Source of the DNA: Calendula officinalis
Lineage: Eukaryota; Streptophyta; Magnoliopsida; Asterales; Asteraceae
Assembly (NCBI GenBank): GCA_963853835.1
Contig: OY970824.1
Coordinates: 42,726,727 to 42,790,726 of the forward strand
Direction of reading: 5' to 3'
DNA: 64,000 bases
Shown here: piece after piece, positions 1-11,500 of the stretch
Layout of the letters: each line of letters begins with the position of its first letter
Numbering within the stretch: position 1 is the stretch's first letter
Translations under genes and position numbers: made by a program
The notes under the pieces: generated by a model
What the model was told of the DNA's origin: nothing
What the model saw: only the letters and a program-made list of their open reading frames with translations
The model's database searches: none

Positions 1-2632
1 ACCTCGGCCCGAACATCAACCTCGGCCCGAACTCCGACCTCGGCCCGAACTTCAACCTCGGCCCGAACATCATTCTCGGCCCGAACACCGAACTTCGGCC
101 CGAACACCACTTCGGTCCGAACATCCCACTTCGGCCCGGACATCCCTCTTCGGCCCGAACTCTTCAATATCCAAGATTGTGTGACAAAAGGTGCTATACT
201 AAAACATTCATAACTTTCAGCTCGGGTGTCCGTTTCACGCCCACGAGTAACCAAAATAGCTGGTTCGTTCGTCATTGCCAAGAACAAGTTCGGCCCGGAC
301 TCTTCACTGTTCCTGGCCCGAACTTCATTTTCGGCCCGAACTTCAACCTCGGCCCGAACTTCAACCTCGGCCCGAACTCAGACCTCGGCCCGAACTTCAA
401 CCTCGGCCCGAACATCATCCTCGGCCCGAACACCGAACTTCGGCCCGAACACCACTTCGGCCCGAAAACCACTTCGCGCCCGAACATCCCACTTCGGCCC
501 GAACATCCCTCTTCGGCCCGAACTCTTCAATATCCAAGATTGTGTGACAAAAGGTGCAATACTAAAACATTCATAACTTTCAGCTCGGGTGTCCGTTTCA
601 CGCCCACGAGTAACCAAAATAGCTGGTTCGTTCGTCACTGCCAAGAACAAGTTCGGCCCGAACTCTTCACTGTTCCCGGCCCGAACTTCATTTTCGGCCC
701 GAACTTCAACCTCGGCCCGAACTTCAACCTCGGCCCGAACTCCGACCTCGGCCCGAACTTCAACCTCGGCCCGGACATCATCCTCGGCCCGAACTCCGAA
801 CTTCGGCCCGAACACCACTTCGGCCCGAACATCCCACTTCGGCCCGAACACCACTTCGTCCCGAACATCCCTCTTCGGCCCGAACTCTTCAATATCCAAG
901 ATTGTGTGACAAAAGGTGCTATACTAAAACATTCATAACTTTCACCTCGGGTGTCCGTTTCACGCCCACGAGTAACCAAAATAGCTGGTTCGTTCGTCAC
1001 TGCCAAGAACAAGTTCGGCCCGAACTCTTCACTGTTCCCGGCCCGAACTTCAACCTCGTCCCGAACTCCGACCTCGGCCCGAACTTCAACCTCGGCCCGA
1101 ACATCATCCTCGGCCCGAACACCGAACTTTGGCCCGAACACCACTTCTGCCCGAACACAACTTCGGCCCGAACATCCCACTTCGGCCCGAACACCACTTC
1201 GGCCCGAACTTCCCTCTTCGGCCCGAACTCTTCAATATCCAAGATTGTGTGACAAAAGGTGCAATACTAAAACATTCATAACTTTCAGCTCGGGTGTCCG
1301 TTTCACGCCCACGAGTAACCAAAATAGCTGGTTCGTTCGTCACTGCCAAGAACAAGTTCGGCCCGAACTCTTCACTGTTCCCGGCCCGAACTTCAACCTC
1401 GGCCCGAACTTCAACCTCGGGCCGAACATCATCCTCGGCCCGAACACCGAACTACGGCCCGAACACCACTTCGGCCCGAACATCCCACTTCGGCCCGAAC
1501 ACCACTTCGGCTCGAACATCCCTCTTCGGCCCGAACTCTTCAATATCCAAGATTGTGTGACAAAAGATGCTATACTAAAACATTCATAACTTTCAGCTCG
1601 GGTGTCCGTTTCACGCCCACGAGTAACCAAAATACCTCGGCCCGAACTTCAACCTCGGCCCGAACTCAGACCTCGGCCCGAACTTCAACCTCGGCCCGAA
1701 CATCATCCTCGGCCCGAACACCGAACTTCGGCCCGAACACCACTTCGGCCCGAACACCACTTCGGCCCGAACACCACTTTGGCCCGAACATCCCTCTTCG
1801 GCCCGAACTCTTCAATATCCAAGAATGTGTGACAAAAGGTGCTATACTAAAACATTCATAACTTTCAGTTCGGGTGTCCGTTTCACGCCCACGAGTAACC
1901 AAAATAGCTGGTTCGTTCGTCACTGCCAAGAACAAGTTCGGCCCGAACTCTTCACTGTTCCTGCCCCGAACTTCATTTTCGGCCCGAACTTCAGCCTCGG
2001 CCCGAACTTCAACCTCGGCCCGAACTCAGACCTCGGCCCGAACTTCAACCTCGGCCCGAACATCATCCTCGGCCCGAACACCGAACTTCGGCCCGAACAC
2101 CACTTCGGCCCGAAAACCACTTCGCGCCCGAACATCCCACTTCGGCCCGAACACCACTTCGGCCCGAACATCCCTCTTCGGCCGGAACTCTTCAATATCC
2201 AAGATTGTGTGACAAAAGGTGCTATACTAAAACATTCATAACTTTCAGCTCGGGTGTCCGTTTCACGCCCACGAGTAACCAAAATAGCTGGTTCGTTCGT
2301 CACTGCCAAGAACAAGTTCGGCCCGAACTCTTCACTGTTCCCGGCCCGAACTTCATTTTCGGCCCGAACTTTAACCTCGGCCCGAACTTCAACCTCGGCC
2401 CGAACTCAGACCTCGGCCCGAACTTCATCCTCGGCCCGAACATCATCCTCGGCCCCAACACCGAACTTCGGCCCGAACACCACTTCGGCCCGAAAACCAC
2501 TTCAGCCGGAACATCCCACTTCGGCCCGAACACCACTTCGGCCCGAACATCCCTCTTCGGCCCGAACTCTTCAATATCCAAGATTGTGTGACAAAAGGTG
2601 CAATACTAAAACATTCATAACTTTCAGCTCGG
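1..2632. repeat. Satellite segment without clear higher-order period
   Basis: About seven monomers, with landmark spacings of 363, 362, 343, 308, 272, 380 and 379 bp. The two short ones (starting at 1294 and 1602) are deletion derivatives. In the 1602 monomer the head is cut after CCAAAATA and joined directly to a CCTCGGCCCGAAC subrepeat, which removes GCTGGTTCGTTCGTCACTGCC and the first subrepeats. The monomer at 1874 carries a CTGCCCCGAAC / TTCAGCCTCGG signature that recurs at 3013, 4514 and 6392, so it belongs to the family amplified in the next block. Confidence 0.9.
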
Positions 2633-5600
2633 GTGTCCGTTTCACGCCCACGAGTAACCAAAATAGGTGGTTCGTTCGTCACTGCCAAGAACAAGTTCGG
2701 CCCGAACTCTTCACTGTTCCCGGCCCGAACTTCATTTTCGGCCCGAACTTCAACCTCGGCCCGAACTTCAACCTCGGCCCGAACTTCAACCTCGGCCCGA
2801 ACTCCGACCTCGGCCCGAACTTCAACCTCATCCCGAACATCATCCTCGGCCCGAACACCGAACTTCGGCCCGAACACCACTTCGGCCCGAACATCCCACT
2901 TCGGCCCGAACACCACTTCGGCCCGAACATCCCTCTTCGGCCCGAACTCTTCAATATCCAAGATTGTGTGACAAAAGGTGCTATACTAAAACATTCATAA
3001 CTTTCAGTTCGGGTGTCCGTTTCACGCCCACGAGTAACCAAAATAGCTGGTTCGTTCGTCACTGCCAAGAACAAGTTCGGCCCGAACTCTTCACTGTTCC
3101 TGCCCCGAACTTCATTTTCGGCCCGAACTTCAGCCTCGGCCCGAACTTCAACCTCGGCCCGAACTCAGACCTCGGCCCGAACTTCAACCTCGGCCCGAAC
3201 ATCATCCTCGGCCCGAACACCGAACTTCGGCCCGAACACCACTTCGGCCCGAAAACCACTTCGCGCCCGAACATCCCACTTCGGCCCGAACATCACTTCG
3301 GCCCGAACATCCCTCTTCGGCCCGAACTCTTCAATATCCAAGATTGTGTGACAAAAGGTGCAATACTAAAACATTCATAACTTTCAGCTCGGGTGTCCGT
3401 TTCACGCCCACGAGTAACCAAAATAGCTGGTTCGTTCATCACTGCCAAGAACAAGTTCGGCCCGAACTCTTCACTGTTCCCGGCCCGAACTTCATTTTCG
3501 GCCCGAACTTCAACCTCGGCCCGAACTCCGACCTCGGCCCGAACTTCAACCTCGGCCCGGACATCATCCTCGGCCCGAACACCGAACTTCGGCCCGAACA
3601 CCACTTCGGCCCGAACATCCCACTTCGACCCGAACACCACTTCGTCCCGAACATCCCTCTTCGGCCCGAACTCTTCAATATCCAAGATTGTGTGACAAAA
3701 GGTGCTATACTAAAACATTCATAACTTTCAGCTCGGGTGTCCGTTTCACGCCCACGAGTAACCAAAATAGCTGGTTCGTTCGTCACTGCCAAGAACAAGT
3801 TCGGCCCGAACACTTCAGTGTTCCCGGCCCGAACTTCATTTTCGGCCCGAACTTTAACCTCGGCCCGAACTTCAACCTCGGCCCGAACTCAGACCTCGGC
3901 CCGAACTTCAACCTCGGCCCGAACATCATCCTCGGCCCGAACATCATCCTCGGCCCGAACACCGAACTTCAGCCCGAACACCACTTCGGCCCGAAAACCA
4001 CTTCAGCCCGAACATCCCACTTCGGCCCGAACACCACTTCGGCCCGAACATCCCACTTCGGCCCGAACTCTTCAATGTCCAAGATTGTGTGACAAAAGGT
4101 GCAATACTAAAACATTCATAACTTTCAGCTAGGGTGTCCGTTTCACGCCCACGAGTAACCAAAATAGGTGGTTCGTTCGTCACTGCCAAGAACAAGTTCG
4201 GCCCGAACTCTTCACTGTTCCCGGCCCGAACTTCATTTTCGGCCCGAACTTCAACCTCGGCCCGAACTTCAACCTCGGCCCGAACTTCAACCTCGGCCCG
4301 AACTCCGACCTCGGCCCGAACTTCAACCTCATCCCGAACATCATCCTCGGCCCGAACACCGAACTTCGGCCCGAACACCACTTCGGCCCGAACATCCCAC
4401 TTCGGCCCGAACACCACTTCGGCCCGAACATCCCTCTTCGGCCCGAACTCTTCAATATCCAAGATTGTGTGACAAAAGGTGCTATACTAAAACATTCATA
4501 ACTTTCAGTTCGGGTGTCCGTTTCACGCCCACGAGTAACCAAAATAGCTGGTTCGTTCGTCACTGCCAAGAACAAGTTCGGCCCGAACTCTTCACTGTTC
4601 CTGCCCCGAACTTCATTTTCGGCCCGAACTTCAGCCTCGGCCCGAACTTCAACCTCGGCCCGAACTCAGACCTCGGCCCGAACTTCAACCTCGGCCCGAA
4701 CATCATCCTCGGCCCGAACACCGAACTTCGGCCCGAACACCACTTCTGCCCGAAAACCACTTCGCGCCCGAACATCCCACTTCGGCCCGAACATCACTTC
4801 GGCCCGAACATCCCTCTTCGGCCCGAACTCTTCAATATCCAAGATTGTGTGACAAAAGGTGCAATACTAAAACATTCATAACTTTCAGCTCGGGTGTCCG
4901 TTTCACGCCCACGAGTAACCAAAATAGCTGGTTCGTTCATCACTGCCAAGAACAAGTTCGGCCCGAACTCTTCACTGTTCCCGGCCCGAACTTCATTTTC
5001 GGCCCGAACTTCAACCTCGGCCCGAACTCCGACCTCGGCCCGAACTTCAACCTCGGCCCGGACATCATCCTCGGCCCGAACACCGAACTTCGGCCCGAAC
5101 ACCACTTCGGCCCGAACATCCCACTTCGACCCGAACACCACTTCGTCCCGAACATCCCTCTTCGGCCCGAACTCTTCAATATCCAAGATTGTGTGACAAA
5201 AGGTGCTATACTAAAACATTCATAACTTTCAGCTCGGGTGTCCGTTTCACGCCCACGAGTAACCAAAATAGCTGGTTCGTTCGTCACTGCCAAGAACAAG
5301 TTCGGCCCGAACACTTCAGTGTTCCCGGCCCGAACTTCATTTTCGGCCCGAACTTTAACTTCGGCCCGAACTTCAACCTCGGCCCGAACTCAGACCTCGG
5401 CCCGAACTTCAACCTCGGCCCGAACATCATCCTCGGCCCGAACATCATCCTCGGCCCGAACACCGAACTTCAGCCCGAACACCACTTCGGCCCGAAAACC
5501 ACTTCAGCCCGAACATCCCACTTCGGCCCGAACACCACTTCGGCCCGAACATCCCACTTCGGCCCGAACTCTTCAATGTCCAAGATTGTGTGACAAAAGG

Positions 5601-7890
5601 TGCAATACTAAAACATTCATAACTTTCAGCTAGGGTGTCCGTTTCACGCCCACGAGTAACCAAAATAGCTGGTTCGTTCGTCACTGCCAAGAACAAGTTC
5701 GGCCCGAACTCTTCACTGTTCCCGGCCCGAACTTCATTTTCGGCCCGAACTTCAACCTCGGCCCGAACTTCAACCTCGGCCCGAACTCCGACCTCGGCCC
5801 GAACTTCAACCTCGGCCCGAACATCATCCTCGGCCCGAACACCGAACTTCGGCCCGAACACCACTTCGGCCCGAACACCACTTCGGCCCGAACACCACTT
5901 CGGCCCGAACACCACTTTGGCCCGAACATCCCTCTTCGGCCCGAACTCTTCAATATCCAAGAATGTGTGACAAAATGTGCTATACTAAAACATTCATAAC
6001 TTTCACCTCGGGTGTCCGTTTCACGCCCACGAGTAACCAAAATAGCTGGTTCGTTCGTCACTGCCAAGAACAAGTTCGGCCCGAACTCTTCACTGTTCCC
6101 GGCCCGAACTTCATTTTCGGCCCGTACTTCAACCTCGGCCCGAACTTCAACCTCGGCCCGAACTTCAACCTCGGCCCGAACTCCGACCTCGGCCCGAACT
6201 TCAACCTCATCCCGAACATCATCCTCGGCCCGAACACCGAACTTCGGCCCGAACACCACTTCGGCCCGAACATCCCACTTCGGCCCGAACACCACTTCGG
6301 CCCGAACATCCCTCTTCGGCCCGAACTCTTCAATATCCAAGATTGTGTGACAAAAGGTGCTATACTAAAACATTCATAACTTTCAGTTCGGGTGTCCGTT
6401 TCACGCCCACGAGTAACCAAAATAGCTGGTTCGTTCGTCACTGCCAAGAACAAGTTCGGCCCGAACTCTTCACTGTTCCTGCCCCGAACTTCATTTTCGG
6501 CCCGAACTTCAGCCTCGGCCCGAACTTCAACCTCGGCCCGAACTCAGACCTCGGCCCGAACTTCAACCTCGGCCCGAACATCATCCTCGGCCCGAACACC
6601 GAACTTCGGCCCGAACACCACTTCGGCCCGAAAACCACTTCGCGCCCGAACATCCCACTTCGGCCCGAACATCACTTCGGCCCGAACATCCCTCTTCGGC
6701 CCGAACTCTTCAATATCCAAGATTGTGTGACAAAAGGTGCAATACTAAAACATTCATAACTTTCTGCTCGGGTGTCCGTTTCACGCCCACGAGTAACCAA
6801 AATAGCTGGTTCGTTCATCACTGCCAAGAACAAGTTCGGCCCGAACTCTTCACTGTTCCCGGCCCGAACTTCATTTTCGGCCCGAACTTCAACCTCGGCC
6901 CGAACTCCGACCTCGGCCCGAACTTCAACCTCGGCCCGGACATCATCCTCGGCCCGAACACCGAACTTCGGCCCGAACACCACTTCGGCCCGAACATCCC
7001 ACTTCGACCCGAACACCACTTCGTCCCGAACATCCCTCTTCGGCCCGAACTCTTCAATATCCAAGATTGTGTGACAAAAGGTGCTATACTAAAACATTCA
7101 TAACTTTCAGCTCGGGTGTCCGTTTCACGCCCACGAGTAACCAAAATAGCTGGTTCGTTCGTCACTGCCAAGAACAAGTTCGGCCCGAACACTTTAGTGT
7201 TCCCGGCCCGAACTTCATTTTCGGCCCGAACTTTAACCTCGGCCCGAACTTCAACCTCGGCCCGAACTCAGACCTCGGCCCGAACTTCAACCTCGGCCCG
7301 AACATCATCCTCGGCCCGAACATCATCCTCGGCCCGAACACCGAACTTCAGCCCGAACACCACTTCGGCCCGAAAACCACTTCGCGCCCGAACATCCCAC
7401 TTCGGCCCGAACACCACTTCGGCCCGAACATCCCACTTCGGCCCGAACTCTTCAATGTCCAAGATTGTGTGACAAAAGGTGCAATACTAAAACATTCATA
7501 ACTTTCAGCTAGGGTGTCCGTTTCACGCCCACGAGTAACCAAAATAGCTGGTTCGTTCATCACTGCCAAGAACAAGTTCGGCCCGAACTCTTCACTGTTC
7601 CCGGCCCGAACTTCATTTTCGGCCCGAACTTCAACCTCGGCCCGAACTTCAACCTCGGCCCGAACTCCGACCTCGGCCCGAACTTCAACCTCGGCCCGAA
7701 CATCATCCTCGGCCCGAACACCGAACTTCGGCCCGAACACCACTTCGGCCCGAACACCACTTCGGCCCGAACACCACTTCGGCCCGAACACCACTTTGGC
7801 CCGAACATCCCTCTTCGGCCCGAACTCTTCAATATCCAAGAATGTGTGACAAAATGTGCTATACTAAAACATTCATAACTTTCACCTCGG
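2633..7890. repeat. HOR block 1: tetramer, period about 1501 bp (1878 bp with a spacer monomer)
   Basis: Landmarks at 2633/3013/3393/3737 repeat at 4134/4514/4894/5238 (offset 1501 for all four). They repeat again at 6012/6392/6772/7116 (offset 1878 from the second copy), with an extra monomer at 5635 and 7514. Monomer lengths within the unit are 380, 380, 344 and 397-398 in every copy. Diagnostic variants travel with position: AAATAGGTGGTTC in the first monomer (first two copies), CTGCCCCGAAC in the second, CGTTCATCACTGCC in the third, and GAACACTTCAGTGTTCC (or a one-base variant) in the fourth. Monomers alternate almost strictly between GGTGCAATACTAAAAC and GGTGCTATACTAAAAC, which suggests an older dimer under the tetramer. 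Confidence 0.9.
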
Positions 7891-8577
7891 GTGTCCGTTT
7901 CACGCCCACGAGTAACCAAAATAGCTGGTTCGTTCGTCACTGCCAAGAACAAGTTCGGCCCGAACTCTTCACTGTTCCCGGCCCGAACTTCAACCTCGTC
8001 TCGAACTCCGACCTCGGCCCGAACTTCAACCTCGGCCCGAACATCATCCTCGGCCCGAACACCGAACTTCGGCCCGAACACCACTTCTGCCCGAACACAA
8101 CTTCGGCCCGAACATCCCACTTCGGCCCGAACACCACTTCGGCCCGAACATCCCTCTTCGGCCCGAACTCTTCAATATCCAAGATTGTGTGACAAAAGGT
8201 GCTATACTAAAACATTCATAACTTTCAACTCGGGTGTCCGTTTCACGCCCACGAGTAACCAAAATAGCTGGTTCGTTCGTCACTGCCAAGAACAAGTTCG
8301 GCCCGCACTCTTCACTGTTCCCGGCCCGAACTTCATTTTCGGCCCGAACTCCAACCTCGGCCCGAACTCCGACCTCGGCCCGAACTTCAACCTCGGCCCG
8401 AACATCATCCTCGGCCCGAACACCGAACTTCGGCCGGAACACCACTTCGGCCCGAACATCCCACTTCGGCCCGAACACCACTTCGGCCCGAACATCCCTC
8501 TTCGGCCCGAACTCTTCAATATCCAAGATTGTGTGACAAAAGGTGCTATACAAAAACATTCATAACTTTCAGCTCGG
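7891..8577. repeat. Two satellite monomers bridging HOR blocks 1 and 2
   Basis: Landmarks at 7891 and 8234, with lengths of 343 and 344 bp. The first resembles the monomer at 951: the TTCATTTTCGG subrepeat is absent, the next unit reads CCTCGTCTCG or CCTCGTCCCG, and both have a CACTTCTGCCCGAACACAAC signature. This links the far left of the window with the edge of block 1. Nothing other than satellite is present. Confidence 0.85.
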
Positions 8578-11500
8578 GTGTCCGTTTCACGCCCACGAGT
8601 AACCAAAATAGCTGGTTCGTTCGTCACTACCAAGAACAAGTTCGGCCAGAACTCTTCACTGTTCCCGGCACGAACTTCATTTTCGGCCCGAACTTCAACC
8701 TCGGCCCGAACTTCATCCTCGGCCCGAACTCCGACCTCGGCCCGAACTTCAACCTCGGCCCGAACATCATCCTCGGCCCGAACACCGAACTTCGGCCCGA
8801 ACACCACTTCGGCCCGAACATCCCACTTCGGCCCGAACACCACTTCGGCCCGAACATCCCTCTTCGGCCCGAAGTCTTCAATATCCAAGATTGTGTGACA
8901 AAAGGTGCTATACTAAAACATTCATAACTTTTAGCTCGGGTGTCCGTTTCAAGCCCACGAGTAACCAAAATAGCTAGTTCGTTCGTCACTGCCAAGAACA
9001 AGTTCGGCCCGAACTCTTCACTCTTCCTGGCCCGAACTTCATTTTCGGCCCGAACTTCAACCTCGGCCCGAACTTCAACCTCGGCCCGAACTCAGACCTC
9101 GGCCCGAACTTCAACCTCGGCCCGAACATCATCCTCGGCCCGAACACCGAACTTCAGCCCGAACACCACTTCGGCCCGAAAACCACTTCGCGCCCGAACA
9201 TCCCACTTCGGCCCGAACACCACTTCGGCCCGAACATCCCTCTTCGGCCCGAACTCTTCAATATCCAAGATTGTGTGACAAAAGGTGCAATACTAAAACA
9301 TTCACAACTTTCAGCTAGGGTGTCCGTTTCACGCCCACGAGTAACCAAAATAGCTGGTTCGTTCGTCACTTCCAAGAACAAGTTCGGCCCGAACTCTTCA
9401 CTATTCCCGGCCCGAACTTCAACCTCGGCCCGAACTTCAACCTCGGCCCGAACTCCGACCTCGGCCCGAACTTCAACCTCGGCCCGAACATCATCCTCGG
9501 CCCGAACACCGAACTTCGGCCCGAACACCACTTCGGCTCGAACATCCCACTTCGGCCAGAACACCACTTCGGCCCGAACATCCCTCTTCGGCCCGAACTC
9601 TTCAATATCCAAGATTGTGTGACAAAAGGTGCTATACTAAAACATTCATAACTTTCAGCTCGGGTGTCCGTTTCACGCCCACGAGTAACCAAAATAGCTG
9701 GTTCGTTCGTCACTGCCAAGAACAAGTTCGGCCCGAACTCTTCACTGTTCCTGGCCCGAACTTCATTTTCGGCCCGAACTTCAACCTCGGCCCGAACTTC
9801 AACCTCGGCCCGAACTCAGACCTCGGCCCGAACATCAACCTCGGCCCGAACATCATCCTCGGCCCGAACACCGAACTTCGGCCCGAACACCACTTCGGCC
9901 CGAAAACCACTTCGCGCCCGAACATCCCACTTCGGCCCGAACACCACTTCGGCCCGAACATCCCTCTTCGGCCCGAACTCTTCAATATCCAAGATTGTGT
10001 GACAAAAGGTGCTATACTAAAACATTCATAACTTTCAGCTCGGGTGTCCGTTTCAAGCCCACGAGTAACCAAAATAGCTAGTTCGTTCGTCACTGCCAAG
10101 AACAAGTTCGGCCCGAACTCTTCACTGTTCCTGGCCCGAACTTCATTTTCGGCCCGAACTTCAACCTCGGCCCGAACTTCAACCTCGGCCCGAACTCAGA
10201 CCTCGGCCCGAACTCCAACCTCGGCCCGAACATCATCCTCGGCCCGAACACCGAACTTCAGCCCGAACACCACTTCGGCCCGAAAACCACTTCGCGCCCG
10301 AACATCCCACTTCGGCCCGAACACCACTTCGGCCCGAACATCCCTCTTCGGCCCGAACTCTTCAATATCCAAGATTGTGTGACAAAAGGTGCAATACTAA
10401 AACATTCACAACTTTCAACTAGGGTGTCCGTTTCACGCCCACGAGTAACCAAAATAGCTGGTTCGTTCGTCACTTCCAAGAACAAGTTCGGCCCGAACTC
10501 TTCACTATTCCCGGCCCGAACTTCATTTTCGGCCCGAACTTCAACCTCGGCCCGAACTTCAACCTCGGCCCGAACTCCGACCTCGGCCCGAACTTCAACC
10601 TCGGCCCGAACATCATCCTCGGCCCGAACACCGAACTTCGGCCCGAACACCACTTCGGCCCGAACATCCCACTTCGGCCCGAACACCACTTCGGCCCGAA
10701 CATCCCTCTTCGGCCCGAAGTCTTCAATATCCAAGATTGTGTGACAAAAGGTGCTATACTAAAACATTCATAACTTTTAGCTCGGGTGTCCGTTTCAAGC
10801 CCACGAGTAACCAAAATAGCTAGTTCGTTCGTCACTGCCAAGAACAAGTTCGGCCCGAACTCTTCACTCTTCCTGGCCCGAACTTCATTTTCGGCCCGAA
10901 CTTCAACCTCGGCCCGAACTTCAACCTCGGCCCGAACTCAGACCTCGGCCCGAACATCAACCTCGGCCCGAACATCATCCTCGGCCCGAACACCGAACTT
11001 CGGCCCGAACACCACTTCGGCCCGAAAACCACTTCGCGCCCGAACATCCCACTTCGGCCCGAACACCACTTCGGCCCGAACATCCCTCTTCGGCCCGAAC
11101 TCTTCAATATCCAAGATTGTGTGACAAAAGGTGCTATACTAAAACATTCATAACTTTCAGCTCGGGTGTCCGTTTCAAGCCCACGAGTAACCAAAATAGC
11201 TAGTTCGTTCGTCACTGCCAAGAACAAGTTCGGCCCGAACTCTTCACTGTTCCTGGCCCGAACTTCATTTTCGGCCCGAACTTCAACCTCGGCCCGAACT
11301 TCAACCTCGGCCCGAACTCAGACCTCGGCCCGAACTCCAACCTCGGCCCGAACATCATCCTCGGCCCGAACACCGAACTTCAGCCCGAACACCACTTCGG
11401 CCCGAAAACCACTTCGCGCCCGAACATCCCACTTCGGCCCGAACACCACTTCGGCCCGAACATCCCTCTTCGGCCCGAACTCTTCAATATCCAAGATTGT

